Source of the DNA: Saprospiraceae bacterium | GTDB lineage: Bacteria; Bacteroidota; Bacteroidia; Chitinophagales; Saprospiraceae | Reading direction: 5' to 3' | Assembly (NCBI GenBank): GCA_020629515.1 | Contig: JAHDDE010000019.1 | Span: 1 to 64,000 of the forward strand | Length of the DNA: 64,000 bases | In this document: in pieces, positions 50,331-61,259 of the stretch | Layout: the number at the start of each line of letters is the position of its first letter | Position numbering within the stretch: position 1 is the first letter of the stretch | Translations under genes and position numbers: made by a program | Notes under the pieces: generated by a model | Told to the model about the DNA's origin: nothing | The model's input: the letters and a program-made list of their open reading frames with translations, nothing else | Databases searched by the model: none

Positions 50331-53300
50331 CTACCTAACAAAAGTCAAGTCTCCTTTTATTGTTTTTGTATTGCCCAATTCATTGTAAATCGTAATGCTA
50401 TAAACATATACTCCTGAATTGGCCATCATGCCATTGAACTCTCCATTCCATCCAGAATTTGGATCATTCAAGATTGCTCCTTTTGTTTCAAATACTTTAT
50501 TTCCCCATCGATCAAATATCATCATATCGTATGTGCTATTTTGATCAAAATTGCCTTGAGGATAGAATCTATTATTGCCACTTAAACTTCGAGAGTTCAT
50601 TATATTTGGAACATATATTTTTTCGATTTCTGATAGGGATAATGTAATCTCCGCATTAGATATACATCCATCAGAATCAGTTACCTGTACAGTATAAGTC
50701 GTTGTTTGATCAATACTCACCATAGGGTTAGGACAATCTGTGCAACTCAAGCCATCAGTATTACTCCAAACTATATCTTGGATTTCTCCGTCATATTCTA
50801 AACTTAGGTCGAATTCACCTTGTGCATCAATCGTTAATGCATCAATAGAAAGTGCTCCCTCACGTTCTTCAGTTATCGTTACTAAAGCATTATCTGAACA
50901 TCCGTCAGGTATAGATACTGAGATTTCATAATCTCCAGCACTCATTCCCTCTACGACATATGGTAGTGATGTGATCTCAATCGGATCTGCTCCTATCCCT
51001 GTAAGAATAAAAGGTGGTGTGGCGCCTGAAACATTTTGAATAACAAACATCCCATTAGCCACACCTTCGCATGATCCAATAACTCCTCCAACTTCAACAC
51101 TGAATCCGGTGAAGTTAATATCTATATTCTCTGTTGTGGTACAACCATTTGTACCAGTAACTATTGCTTCATAAGTACCAGATTCAAATACTTCTGGCTC
51201 AGCTATATCACTGGTAAAACCATTAGGTCCTGTCCAACCCACGATAGTACCATCTGTATTAATTCTTAATTGTGCTCCTGCTGATTCACATGCTATATCT
51301 CCTTCAGTAGAAAGATCTAAAGTTGGTGCTGACGAGTCATTAGTTATTTCTATTGTCTGTACAGTGACACACCCGTTGGATCCTATTACCTCAACCTCGT
51401 AGGTACCAGGCTCACTAATAGTAGGTGATTCTTCAAGACTCACAAAATTATTAGGCCCTCTCCATCCTCTAATCTCCCCATTAGTCGTGGCAGAAAGTAC
51501 GGCAGAGGTGTTTTCGCAACCAAGACCAACTTGAGGTATCGTTACCTCTGGCTGATCTATATCTTCTAATACTTCAATTGAGGCAAAACCTTGACAACCT
51601 GTTTGGTCAGCTACAGTAACGATATAAGTTCCTGCTATTGTAACAACAGGGTTCGCGCCATCAATGACAGACCCATCTGGTGTTTCCCAGCTAACTACAT
51701 CAGCAGTGGAAGTCACAACTAATTCTACTTCTGTATCTTCACAAGTAATTAAACCACTTGCAGAAACTTCTGCAGTAGGTATATCGGCTGCACCAGAAAT
51801 AACTGATGTTGTTGAATTGACACAACCATTAGCTCCTATAACAAACACCTCATATGATCCAGGTATTTGAATAGATGGATTTTGCTCAGTAGACATAAAT
51901 CCAGCTGGACCTTCCCATCTCAAAAACTGACCCTCAGTTGATTCAAATTCTAAGTTTACGCTCGCATTATTGGTACAACTTAATTGTTCGTTATTAGTAC
52001 TTACTACTGGCGCAATAATGTCTTCAGTAACGGTGACAGTCGCTGAAATATTACATCCACTCGCCCCTTCAACGGTAACAATATAATCACCTGGAAAATC
52101 AATTTCTGGTGAAGCTTCATTAGAAACGAAACCTCCAGGTCCAGTCCATTCAATCACAGAACCATCAGTATTAGCAACAAGATTGATTCTCATATCATTA
52201 TTACAATTGAGGGTAGTATCTGATACTGAAAGCGTTGGTACAGTATTATCTTCAGTAACCGTCAGAGTAGCGGTATTCTCACATCCATTAGCTCCAATCA
52301 CAGTTACTGTATATTCCCCACTTTCAGTTATTGTTGGATTGGCATCTGAAGAAGTAAATCCATTAGGTCCAACCCAGCCGACTATAGTTTCTACAGTAGT
52401 TGCATTGATCACCACTTCACCCGCACCACAACCTATATTTTGATTTTCTACTGTTACTATTGGTAATTCTGAATTTTCTGATAATAGTAACGTTGATGTA
52501 TTTTCACACCCGTTGTCTCCTAACACGGTCACCGTATAACTACCCGCATCAGTAACTGTTGGACTTTCTTCAGTAGAAGAAAAATCATTTGGACCGCTCC
52601 ACCCCAATATTGTGCCTGTTGTATTCGCTGATAAAACAAACTCTGAAATATCACATGACAACTCTCCGTCTGTGGTAGTTATTTCTACCAAATCAACATC
52701 TTGAGACACAATCACTTCCGATGTAAGTTCACATCCATTTATACCTTGTACAGTGACTATGTATGTTCCTGCTTCACTGACCATTGGTGCAGCTTCTGTA
52801 GAAGTAAATCCACCAGGTCCAGTCCAGCCTAATATATTATCATCAGTTTGAGCCGATATTTGGATCATACCATTATCAGAACAACTTATTATTACGTTCT
52901 CTGTAGTGACAACGGGGTCAATATTATTTTCTACTACTATTGCTTCTACAACAACCGAACATCCTTCGTTGCTAACTATGGTAGCTTGATAAGTACCTGC
53001 CTCTGTAATTGTTGGTTCAAGTTCTTCTGAGCTAAAACCATTTGGCCCAGTCCATCCCACTAAAGAATCCGTTGTCGTAAGCGTAAGTTGCAATTCACCA
53101 TTATTGATACAATTTAGTTCACCACCAAGTGCAGATGCCTCTGGCTCTATATTGTTTTCAATTAAATTGATGGTATCTAAGATAGAACATCCATTAGCCC
53201 CAACAATTTCAACTTGATATTCTCCAGCAATAGAAGCTAAAGGTGAAATGTCTGTTGATGTAAAGCCTTCAGGTCCGGTCCATGATATAACTTGAGCATC

Positions 53301-56300
53301 AGTGGTGATAGAAAGAGCTACTTCTGTTTCTCCACAATTAATCAAAATATCACCACCTTCTGATGTCGGGAGAGTATCATTAAGTGTAACTTCTACTGGG
53401 ACAATAGACTCACAACCATTTGTACCTATTACAGTAACAAAGTATTCTCCTGGTTCTGAGACAGAAGGGCTTTCTTCAGTCGAACTAAAATCGCTTGGTC
53501 CCGCCCAAGAAAGGATGGTACCATCTGTTTGTGCGATTAAGTTCATAGCCGGATTATTACAATCCAATGTTATATTTTCGACCGTAACCTCAACCTGATC
53601 AAAATCAGCTGTTATTTCGATATCCTGTAGAGTTTCGCATCCATTAACTCCTCTTACAGTCACTGTATAGGTACCCACCTCATTTATTGTCGGAGATGCT
53701 TCAGTGGAGCTAAAATTATTTGGTCCAACCCAAGAAATAATTTCGTCGGTAGTAGTTGCTATAAGGATGACTGATGAATCATTTAAACATGTTAAAACAT
53801 CATTAGAAGTTTCAACAGTTGGTAGAGTGATATCTTCTGTCACAATTGCCTCCAATGTAACTTCACATCCATTTTCTTTTCTAATTGTAGCTATATATGT
53901 CCCAGGTGCTGTTACAAGAGGAGTTATGTCAGTTGAGCTAAAATCGTCAGGACCTGACCAGCCAACTAATATATCTGTTGTTGTAAGGTTCAGACTTAGT
54001 TCAGAATTATTCGCACAATTTAATATCCCGCCTTCTACTATTCCTGCTGGTTCTGTCAAATCTTCAGTAACCATTACAGATACAAGATTATTACACCCAT
54101 TGCTACCTACCACCTCCACGAAATATTCTCCCGCAACGGAGATAGTCGGTGCTTCTTCAGTAGAACTGAATCCTTCAGGGCCCGTCCATTCTACAAATGT
54201 TCCATCTGAAGTATAACTTAAAGTTATCTCACCATTAGAATTACAGTTTATCTCTCCTCCAAAAGCCTCGGCAACTGGTGGAATAATATCTTGTGTGATA
54301 TTTTGACTGAATTCTGATTGACATCCATTTGGTCCTTCTACGGTAACTGTATACAAGCCAGGTTCACTAACTGTAGGGCTTTCCGAAGTTGATGTAAATC
54401 CATTAGGACCCGACCAACCTATTACTGTTCCATTATGCGTTAACTCTAATTGAATTTCAGAATTATCGCAGGTTATAAGTCCCGGCTCAATGGCTGCATC
54501 AATCAATTGAACATTAACAGTCACTAAACTATCACACCCTGATGCAGCTTGTCCACTCAAAACGACTACTTGATCTATAGTGGTTGTAGTAAATACTTCT
54601 GTACCGACTACAACGGACTCTCCTAAGCATATCGTCTCATTTATCTCCGAAGTGGCAGGTTCTATAAAAGTTAAGTCTACTACTATACTCGCACTACAAC
54701 CATTTGGCCCAGCAGCACTTAAGAATGTTTCACTGGGATGATCTCTGTCAAATAAGATCATTTCTCCATTAAAATTCTCAATTAGAGTATCTTGTCCTGC
54801 ACAAAAAGTAGAGGTAATAGAGTCTATTTCTGTTGGCAGTATATTAGCATTGATAACTACAGAGCTATCACAACTTATTTGTATCTCATAATATGGTGTT
54901 GCAGCTGAAACTCTCCAATCTCTTTCTGATGCTGTAATAAAAACTTCTTCATTTTCACAAAGGTCAAACTCAATTCGATTGACTTTATCTTGTGCTGGAA
55001 AAGTATAGTTGAGATTAACTATACTGTCACAGCCATTAGATGCTGGAAACGGCAATGTATACTTACCCACATAACTCTGTGTGAATATAGTATCAATGGC
55101 ATCCTCATATTCTTCTAAAAATTCTGTTGTAATCCCAATCCATTCTCCATCAGCATCAATTGTATCATAGACGTATACCTTATCTGTTATACAGTAAGAA
55201 CCAATTAAAGGAGAGCGTCTTTCGCTTGGACTTAAGTAAGTGATATCGATTTCAATACCGCCTCCACATTCACCATCATTCATCACTGTATCTCTTGTTA
55301 TGGGTATTCCTAAATATGTGAATATTTCACCTTCGCATAAACTCGTATCTATTTTAACTGGTTCAGTAGCGCCTAATACCACAAAGGAATAACTCAATTG
55401 ATTCACCTCTCCACAAGGGCTAACTGCATCAATAAAGAAAGTCTTCTCTCCTGGAGTAATTCCTTGGAAACTAATAGATCTCATTTGAGCCTCAACCTGT
55501 TGGACGGTTTCATTATTATCAATAAAGAAAAATATGTCTTCTTCTCCATTTACCGTAAGACTCAAATCCAAGTTCATTTGGAACATCTGTATTAAGTCAT
55601 ATCTGGTAGATGATTCATTACAAAAAACTGGCGTAGGATCAGGCTGAATGGCAAAGTCATCCAATCGATCTAAATCATCAACTTGAAGATTGATAGTAAA
55701 ATCAGATACATTGTTAGCATCGGGGATAAAAGTGAAATCTAAAGTTTGTCCTGCAAATTGTGATAAATCTGCACCAGGAGACCATGAACCACTTATTCCG
55801 TTGTCTGAAACACTTGGTAATACTACATCCGAACAAACTATTCCGAATAGGCTAAATTCTGGTGAAGAAGTACAATCTGCATCTACCTCATCTTTAACTG
55901 TTATAGTGATAGTCGCTGAAGCTATACAGCCATTATTATCTGTAACTTGAACGCTATAATTTCCTGACAAAGAAGGATCTAAATCAGTAAACTGAAGTCG
56001 AACGTCGTTAGACACAAAGCTGTTTGGTCCTGTCCAGAAAAAGGTAAAATCAGGATCTGCATTTGTCTGTAATATTAATGGCAATGAAGAATTCTCGCAG
56101 ATATAACCCGGATCATGATTAATGGCAAAAATACTTAGTGAAGGTATTTCTTTGATTACACCTTCTACTGATATATTTCCAATTTCATAAAATTCATCTG
56201 CTTCCTGTGTGCCACCAGTGATGGTTATTCTCACAAACTGGGCATCGACAAATGTTTTTTCAATAACTCCTGCACCATTTTCACCGCATATATTTTCTGT

Positions 56301-56819
56301 TTCGATTACATTTGATCCATCTGAAAGTAATACGTCATACCTGATAATCATCAAATCTGTACCTGCCCAGGCACCCAGATTATCCAAACATTGATCTGTT
56401 GTAATATCATTTGGGTCTTGATCATTATTGGTACCGCATTCCAAATTACCCGAGGTGCTAATAGGTATAGATACTCTCAATTGGCAGTAAGCAGAAATAG
56501 CTGCAGGAGCCAAAATAATATCCATATTACTATCATTTTGACCACAAGTAGATGGGTCATCAGGTCCACAATCACAACCGCAGGTACCTTCCCAATCATT
56601 TATAACAAAAGCACCAGATTGTATACCATAAAATCCAGAATTATCACAATCCAGATTTTCATTGCCTGTCGCATCCCAAGTTGTCCCAGCAGAAGTAAAT
56701 CCACTTAGACCTACTTGCATACTCCAATCAAGGACATCAATAGGTTCAAATGTTTGGGCCGAAGAAATGCTCGAAAAAAGGCATAGTAATGCCACTAAAG
56801 AAGAGGTTATCTTTTTCAT
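50331..56819 (-). CDS. Giant secreted adhesin with Ig/PKD-like repeats and gliding-motility-associated C-terminal domain
   Basis: A 2162-aa protein with a signal peptide (about 1-21). The N-terminal ~780 residues include a discoidin-like segment, one isolated GPNSF repeat and several looser Ig-like units. About 15 tandem ~75-aa repeats follow (see the repeat entry), then a SprB-like unit and a final Ig-like unit. It ends with about 85 residues (SEIEKIYVPNIMNSRS, YPQGNF, MMIFDRWGNKVFE, SGVYVYSITIYN) that match the CHU_C/gliding-motility-associated domain used as a type B T9SS sorting signal. It is the typical SprB-class cell-surface adhesin for gliding or attachment. It is transcribed alone. 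Confidence 0.92.
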   Translation of the reverse strand: MKKITSSLVALLCLFSSISSAQTFEPIDVLDWSMQVGLSGFTSAGTTWDATGNENLDCDNSGFYGIQSGAFVINDWEGTCGCDCGPDDPSTCGQNDSNMDIILAPAAISAYCQLRVSIPISTSGNLECGTNNDQDPNDITTDQCLDNLGAWAGTDLMIIRYDVLLSDGSNVIETENICGENGAGVIEKTFVDAQFVRITITGGTQEADEFYEIGNISVEGVIKEIPSLSIFAINHDPGYICENSSLPLILQTNADPDFTFFWTGPNSFVSNDVRLQFTDLDPSLSGNYSVQVTDNNGCIASATITITVKDEVDADCTSSPEFSLFGIVCSDVVLPSVSDNGISGSWSPGADLSQFAGQTLDFTFIPDANNVSDFTINLQVDDLDRLDDFAIQPDPTPVFCNESSTRYDLIQMFQMNLDLSLTVNGEEDIFFFIDNNETVQQVEAQMRSISFQGITPGEKTFFIDAVSPCGEVNQLSYSFVVLGATEPVKIDTSLCEGEIFTYLGIPITRDTVMNDGECGGGIEIDITYLSPSERRSPLIGSYCITDKVYVYDTIDADGEWIGITTEFLEEYEDAIDTIFTQSYVGKYTLPFPASNGCDSIVNLNYTFPAQDKVNRIEFDLCENEEVFITASERDWRVSAATPYYEIQISCDSSVVINANILPTEIDSITSTFCAGQDTLIENFNGEMILFDRDHPSETFLSAAGPNGCSASIVVDLTFIEPATSEINETICLGESVVVGTEVFTTTTIDQVVVLSGQAASGCDSLVTVNVQLIDAAIEPGLITCDNSEIQLELTHNGTVIGWSGPNGFTSTSESPTVSEPGLYTVTVEGPNGCQSEFSQNITQDIIPPVAEAFGGEINCNSNGEITLSYTSDGTFVEWTGPEGFSSTEEAPTISVAGEYFVEVVGSNGCNNLVSVMVTEDLTEPAGIVEGGILNCANNSELSLNLTTTDILVGWSGPDDFSSTDITPLVTAPGTYIATIRKENGCEVTLEAIVTEDITLPTVETSNDVLTCLNDSSVILIATTTDEIISWVGPNNFSSTEASPTINEVGTYTVTVRGVNGCETLQDIEITADFDQVEVTVENITLDCNNPAMNLIAQTDGTILSWAGPSDFSSTEESPSVSEPGEYFVTVIGTNGCESIVPVEVTLNDTLPTSEGGDILINCGETEVALSITTDAQVISWTGPEGFTSTDISPLASIAGEYQVEIVGANGCSILDTINLIENNIEPEASALGGELNCINNGELQLTLTTTDSLVGWTGPNGFSSEELEPTITEAGTYQATIVSNEGCSVVVEAIVVENNIDPVVTTENVIISCSDNGMIQISAQTDDNILGWTGPGGFTSTEAAPMVSEAGTYIVTVQGINGCELTSEVIVSQDVDLVEITTTDGELSCDISEFVLSANTTGTILGWSGPNDFSSTEESPTVTDAGSYTVTVLGDNGCENTSTLLLSENSELPIVTVENQNIGCGAGEVVINATTVETIVGWVGPNGFTSSDANPTITESGEYTVTVIGANGCENTATLTVTEDNTVPTLSVSDTTLNCNNDMRINLVANTDGSVIEWTGPGGFVSNEASPEIDFPGDYIVTVEGASGCNISATVTVTEDIIAPVVSTNNEQLSCTNNASVNLEFESTEGQFLRWEGPAGFMSTEQNPSIQIPGSYEVFVIGANGCVNSTTSVISGAADIPTAEVSASGLITCEDTEVELVVTSTADVVSWETPDGSVIDGANPVVTIAGTYIVTVADQTGCQGFASIEVLEDIDQPEVTIPQVGLGCENTSAVLSATTNGEIRGWRGPNNFVSLEESPTISEPGTYEVEVIGSNGCVTVQTIEITNDSSAPTLDLSTEGDIACESAGAQLRINTDGTIVGWTGPNGFTSDIAEPEVFESGTYEAIVTGTNGCTTTENIDINFTGFSVEVGGVIGSCEGVANGMFVIQNVSGATPPFILTGIGADPIEITSLPYVVEGMSAGDYEISVSIPDGCSDNALVTITEEREGALSIDALTIDAQGEFDLSLEYDGEIQDIVWSNTDGLSCTDCPNPMVSIDQTTTYTVQVTDSDGCISNAEITLSLSEIEKIYVPNIMNSRSLSGNNRFYPQGNFDQNSTYDMMIFDRWGNKVFETKGAILNDPNSGWNGEFNGMMANSGVYVYSITIYNELGNTKTIKGDLTFVR
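51110..54485 (-). repeat. About 15 tandem ~225-bp repeats in the adhesin gene
   Basis: Each unit encodes an Ig/PKD-like fold with a conserved centre (W.GP..F.S..E.P...E.G.Y.V.V.G.NGC) and a leading Cys, so each holds one probable disulfide. By counting W-x-GP centres I find 15 in a row, plus one isolated unit nearer the N-terminus. The average period is 225 nt. DNA-level identity between units is moderate, so the array is old relative to the 156-bp repeats at 23192. Confidence 0.8.
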
Positions 56820-56945
56820 TGTTTTAAGAAATCATGCGTTGTATAAAAGACAACTATTTGACACTTTGCCCCTATAAATTCAACACAATTTTTATTTGAG
56901 AGCTGAGTCTTTCTAAGATTATGACTGACATTTTAAATAATCCTC

Positions 56946-56953
56946 TAATTTTG
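56946..56953 (+). promoter_or_regulatory. Candidate -7 box for lysS
   Basis: TAATTTTG fits TAnnTTTG and lies 20 nt before the lysS ATG. The -33 region is not a clean match. It is divergent from the adhesin gene, whose own promoter should lie in the same gap. Confidence 0.4.
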
Positions 56954-56973
56954 TTGGATAATTAGAACAACGT

Positions 56974-58503
56974 ATGTTGAGTGAACAGGAATTAGTAAGA
57001 AGAGAAAATCTTCAGAAAGTAATCGAATTGGGTATAAACCCTTATCCTTCTGAGGAATTCGTGGTAAGTCATAGTTCTAAATTGATCAAAAACAACTATA
57101 CTGAAGAATCCTCTGATGAATTCTCTGAAGTCATTGTTGCTGGTCGATTAATGATGAAAAGGATAATGGGCAAAGCATCTTTTGCTGAACTCCAAGACTC
57201 ATCGGGAAGAATACAGTTATACATCAGTCGTGATGACATATGTACAGGTGACGACAAAACAATGTACAACACAGTGTTTAAAAAATTGCTTGACATAGGT
57301 GACTTTATAGGTATTAAAGGGTTTGTCTTTACTACGAAAACAGGAGAGCTAACTATACATGCCAAAGAATTAGTGTTACTCAGCAAATCCTTAAAACCAT
57401 TACCTATTGTTAAAACGGATGCCGAAGGCAAAGTACATGATGCTGTTACGGATCCCGAATTTAGGTATAGACAAAGGTATGCAGATCTGGTGGTCAACCC
57501 TTCTGTAAAAGAAGCTTTTGTGAAAAGAACGAAGATGTACAATAGCATTCGGGATTTTCTTAATACAAAAGGATATTTAGAAGTTGAAACTCCCATTTTA
57601 CAACCATTATATGGTGGAGCAGCTGCTCGACCTTTTAAAACTCACCATAACACCCTTGATATGACACTATACATGCGTATAGCGAATGAGTTGTATCTGA
57701 AGCGCCTTATAGTTGGTGGGTTCGATGGTGTTTACGAATTTTCTAAAGATTTTAGGAATGAAGGTATGAGTCGTTTTCACAATCCAGAATTCACCCAAAT
57801 AGAATTATATGTGGCATATAAGGACTATGAGTGGATGATGAATTTGGTGGAAGAAATGATCGAAAAAGTGGCTTTAGATGTAACCGGGTCTACTATCGTA
57901 AAAGTCGGTGACAATGATATAAACTTTCAAAGACCGTGGAAAAGATATACTATGTATGAGGCCATAGAAGAATTTACAGGTGTTGATATATCACAGATGG
58001 ACGAAGATAACTTAAGGAACGCTGCTAAGAAAATGGAAGTTCCTTTAGATCCGACTATGGCTCGCGGTAAAATTATCGACGAGATATTTGGTGAAAAATG
58101 TGAACCATTCTTAATACAGCCGACATTTATAACTGACTATCCGGTCGAAATGTCACCATTGGCCAAAAAGCATAGAACAGAAGAAGGACTTGTAGAAAGG
58201 TTTGAAGCGATTTGTAATGGAAAAGAAATAAGTAACGCTTTTTCAGAGCTAAACGATCCAATAGACCAGAGAGAAAGATTTGAGGCGCAATTAGACCTAG
58301 GAAAAAGAGGAGATGACGAAGCGATGGTATTGGATGAAGATTTCCTTAGGGCATTAGAATATGGAATGCCACCAACTGCAGGAGTTGGTATAGGTATGGA
58401 TAGATTGGCCATGATAATGACTAATTCTAATTCAATTCAAGATGTATTATTTTTCCCTCAAATGAAGCCAGAAACAACATCAATCAAACCAGAAAAAGAA
58501 TAA
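56974..58503 (+). CDS. lysS: Lysine--tRNA ligase, class II
   Basis: A 509-aa class II LysRS of normal length. The N-terminal OB anticodon-binding domain contains [24 protein letters not shown]. Motif 1 is near [15 protein letters not shown], and motif 2 is [18 protein letters not shown] with the aspartyl/lysyl-type pattern. Motif 3 is [18 protein letters not shown]. All catalytic motifs are intact. It charges tRNA-Lys. It is one nucleotide upstream of fabI, so the two form an operon. The start ATG is the first in frame and 20 nt after a promoter-like box. Confidence 0.97.
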   Translation: MLSEQELVRRENLQKVIELGINPYPSEEFVVSHSSKLIKNNYTEESSDEFSEVIVAGRLMMKRIMGKASFAELQDSSGRIQLYISRDDICTGDDKTMYNTVFKKLLDIGDFIGIKGFVFTTKTGELTIHAKELVLLSKSLKPLPIVKTDAEGKVHDAVTDPEFRYRQRYADLVVNPSVKEAFVKRTKMYNSIRDFLNTKGYLEVETPILQPLYGGAAARPFKTHHNTLDMTLYMRIANELYLKRLIVGGFDGVYEFSKDFRNEGMSRFHNPEFTQIELYVAYKDYEWMMNLVEEMIEKVALDVTGSTIVKVGDNDINFQRPWKRYTMYEAIEEFTGVDISQMDEDNLRNAAKKMEVPLDPTMARGKIIDEIFGEKCEPFLIQPTFITDYPVEMSPLAKKHRTEEGLVERFEAICNGKEISNAFSELNDPIDQRERFEAQLDLGKRGDDEAMVLDEDFLRALEYGMPPTAGVGIGMDRLAMIMTNSNSIQDVLFFPQMKPETTSIKPEKE

Positions 58504-58504
58504 A

Positions 58505-59317
58505 ATGGGTAATAATTTATTAAAAGGAAAAAGAGGAATCATATTTGGTGCTTTAGATGAAAAGTCCATTGCTTGGGCTGTGGCTGAGAGATGCCATGAA
58601 GAAGGAGCTCAGATCATACTGACCAATGCACCTGTGGCTTTGAGATTTGGCAAAATCCATGAATTAGCCTCAAAATTAAATACTGAAGTTATTCCTGCAG
58701 ATGCCACTAAAATTGAAGATTTAGAAAATCTGATTACCGAAAGTATGGAAAAACTTGGGGGTAAGATTGATTTTATTCTTCATTCTATCGGGATGTCACT
58801 CAATGTTCGGAAAAATAGAGAATATACCGACTTAAAACATGATTGGATGCTCAAGACATTTGATATCTCAGCTGTTTCTTTTCATAAAGTAATGCAGGTT
58901 GCTTATAAAATGGATGCTATCAATGATTGGGGATCTATTGTAGCTTTGACCTATATGGCTGCGCAACGTACTTTCCCTGAATACAACGAGATGGCAGAAT
59001 CGAAAGCATTATTAGAATCGTTTGCAAGGAGCTTCGGGTACCACTTTGGCACGCGCAATAATGTGCGAGTAAACACTATATCGCAATCTCCTACTAAAAC
59101 AACAGCAGGAAGTGGAGTGAAGGGATTTGGAACCTTTTTTGATTTTGCTGATAAAATGTCTCCATTGGGCAATGCCGATACCGCTTCATGCGCAGACTAT
59201 TGTGTTACACTTTTCTCAGATCTGACAAGGATGGTCACGATGCAAAACTTATTTCATGATGGGGGTTTTTCTAACATGGGAATCAATTCAGCAGCCATGC
59301 TTGGAGAAATCACATAA
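58505..59317 (+). CDS. fabI: Enoyl-[acyl-carrier-protein] reductase (NADH), FabI
   Basis: A 270-aa FabI-type reductase. It opens with GKRGIIFGALDEKSIAWAVAE, the FabI form of the dinucleotide fold. The catalytic Tyr and Lys with six residues between them are in YNEMAESKALLESFAR. SQSPTKTTAGSGVKGFG is the substrate-loop region. It performs the last step of each fatty-acid elongation cycle. It follows lysS by 1 nt and converges on the porin-like gene with 2 nt between stops. Confidence 0.95.
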   Translation: MGNNLLKGKRGIIFGALDEKSIAWAVAERCHEEGAQIILTNAPVALRFGKIHELASKLNTEVIPADATKIEDLENLITESMEKLGGKIDFILHSIGMSLNVRKNREYTDLKHDWMLKTFDISAVSFHKVMQVAYKMDAINDWGSIVALTYMAAQRTFPEYNEMAESKALLESFARSFGYHFGTRNNVRVNTISQSPTKTTAGSGVKGFGTFFDFADKMSPLGNADTASCADYCVTLFSDLTRMVTMQNLFHDGGFSNMGINSAAMLGEIT

Positions 59318-59319
59318 TT

Positions 59320-61158
59320 TTAGTCTAACAAGCGCCATTTGACTCCTGCCATAATCCGAAAGTCATATAAATTGTATCCATCAACTAATGAGAAGTTAAC
59401 ACCTCTGAACCTACTCAGGACATTGTTAGCCTTGATGAAAAAATTAAAATTATCTACTTTGAAGGAGTAATAGGGATTAATAATTACAATATTTCCTGAG
59501 GACCTTTGAAGCTGTTCATTGTAGAATAATCCCAATGCGGGGTTGTAACTATTAATCTGATGATCTGGCAAGATATAGTAATGAAATCCAATCTCAGAAA
59601 GCATTTTTTCTTTAAGAATTAAAAAGGTGGTTCTAATTGAACCTGTCAATTGAACTGGTGGCCTTTTAATGGATTCTGTGGTGATATGTTGATAAAGAAT
59701 ATTATGATCACTTTCTATAAATTTCCAATTTAGAGACTTGCTTAACTGTATCGCTATTGTGTTTATACTCTCAGTTAATTGAGTTGGTGATCCTTCTGGG
59801 TTTATTACCACTGAATTTTCAAGCATACTAAATCTTGCTCTTAACATCAATCTATGCTTAGGGATTGATTGCAACACATCTAATTCATATAAAACTGAAT
59901 TAGAAAACTCATTACTCCAAATCAAGCCGTTGGATGAATACGCATTTTTAAAAAAAGCATAAGGAGTCAATGAATTGAATTTAAACCCTAACTTATTCTC
60001 ACCAATTCTTAATGGGGTGTCCATTATGATATCAATATTCATATCACCAGATGCATCTAACAAACCAATGTTAACCTGAGATGATAATCTACTCTTTTTG
60101 AAAAGATCCTTTTGAACTAAGATAGAAGCCTCTATCTCATTAAAGTTTGACGTATCCAGTACTGTTGAATATTCCTTATTAGAATAATTCATGCCAAAGG
60201 TTACATCAAAATTATTTGATGAGTACTGTAACTGATTAAAGACATATATTTTCCTTAAACCATTCTTAATTATAGTGGAATTCGTCGACTCTACTGGAAG
60301 GTAGAGTTCTCCTTCTTCTTCAGTAACTGAGTCATCTGAAAACTCGAAATAATTATTAGTATACCCTATTTTATTTATAAGAAATAGTGAGCCATTTAAA
60401 AGGCTATCTCTCAACTTCATTTTATTCCCTAACAAATATTCAATTTGCTTCAATTTACTGGAAGAGCTCTGGCCATTAGCCATAGTTTGAGAATTCATCT
60501 CATTGACATCTGTATTTCTATATACTAAATAGCTTTTTCTTCTATCATGACCTTGATCCTGATATAATTTTAAATCAATATTTTTTACTCTATTCTCCCC
60601 TATTCTTAACCACCCTTGATCACTAAAACTATCATAATTAAAATTCAATAGAATATTCCTATTGAATCGTCTATAAAAATCGACATTTAAATTGCTCGAG
60701 TTAATGTTATACCCCTTGCCATAAGCAATACTCCATAGGCTTCTATTTACATCATACACTTCTGAAATACCTAAGTCATCAATTAAATTTTGGTACTGAA
60801 AATGGCCAAGCTCTACTCCCACTTTATTCATGCTACTAAAGGTGGGTGCAACTGATGCAGAGTTTTCAGATCCAAGATTTGAACTGATAAAATTTGATTT
60901 GTAAAAAGGTTCAATCAAGTGAACATTGGATATTACTGTATCAACTTTTATTTTTTGGTCATTTAGAGATAGTGATGTTCTATAGATCACTAATGGATCT
61001 CTTTGAGTGGTGTCTGTTGAATTTTGATTGTTGGAAGTATTAGTAGGATTGAATGATCCACCAGAAAGAGAACCTCCACTACCAGGATACTGACAGTAAA
61101 TAGAGGAACAAGAGTATAAAACGAATAATAATAAAATGTACTTAGGCAACCTTCCCAT
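59320..61158 (-). CDS. Putative outer-membrane beta-barrel porin, 612 aa
   Basis: A signal peptide (about 1-22, ending SIYCQ) is followed by a Gly/Ser/Asn/Thr-rich linker (about 23-55). A long stretch with alternating hydrophobic and polar residues follows, typical of a large beta-barrel (YRRFNRNILLNFNYDSFSDQGWLRI, FVTFGMNYSNKEY-like strands). It belongs to the Bacteroidota putative-porin type rather than SusC receptors, as no plug domain is present. It is monocistronic, with the fabI gene converging. Substrate unknown. Confidence 0.8.
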   Translation of the reverse strand: MGRLPKYILLLFVLYSCSSIYCQYPGSGGSLSGGSFNPTNTSNNQNSTDTTQRDPLVIYRTSLSLNDQKIKVDTVISNVHLIEPFYKSNFISSNLGSENSASVAPTFSSMNKVGVELGHFQYQNLIDDLGISEVYDVNRSLWSIAYGKGYNINSSNLNVDFYRRFNRNILLNFNYDSFSDQGWLRIGENRVKNIDLKLYQDQGHDRRKSYLVYRNTDVNEMNSQTMANGQSSSSKLKQIEYLLGNKMKLRDSLLNGSLFLINKIGYTNNYFEFSDDSVTEEEGELYLPVESTNSTIIKNGLRKIYVFNQLQYSSNNFDVTFGMNYSNKEYSTVLDTSNFNEIEASILVQKDLFKKSRLSSQVNIGLLDASGDMNIDIIMDTPLRIGENKLGFKFNSLTPYAFFKNAYSSNGLIWSNEFSNSVLYELDVLQSIPKHRLMLRARFSMLENSVVINPEGSPTQLTESINTIAIQLSKSLNWKFIESDHNILYQHITTESIKRPPVQLTGSIRTTFLILKEKMLSEIGFHYYILPDHQINSYNPALGLFYNEQLQRSSGNIVIINPYYSFKVDNFNFFIKANNVLSRFRGVNFSLVDGYNLYDFRIMAGVKWRLLD

Positions 61159-61201
61159 TATTAAAATCCAAAGGTAGCTCTAAATAAAGAGCTATATAAA
61201 T

Positions 61202-61230
61202 AAAAAAAGGACCCAATCTTTATTGGGTCC
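61202..61230 (-). terminator. Terminator for the SdrD_B-type gene (minus strand)
   Basis: A perfect 9-bp stem GGACCCAAT (61209-61217) / ATTGGGTCC (61222-61230) has a 4-nt loop. Read on the minus strand it is followed by seven T residues, so it ends the transcript of the gene at 61260-63734. Confidence 0.88.
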
Positions 61231-61259
61231 CTGATTACAGCATAATATAATCAAAACAA

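Noticed and set aside
51664-54216. Long + strand open frames opposite the adhesin repeats, and others opposite pdhB, sucC and the carboxyltransferase
   Set aside because: They mirror the codon pattern of the real genes, lack signal peptides or known motifs and have no independent spacing. They are shadows.
51110-54485. Regular repeats considered as a CRISPR array
   Set aside because: The repeats are about 225 bp, encode a continuous protein and have no short identical direct repeats with unique spacers.
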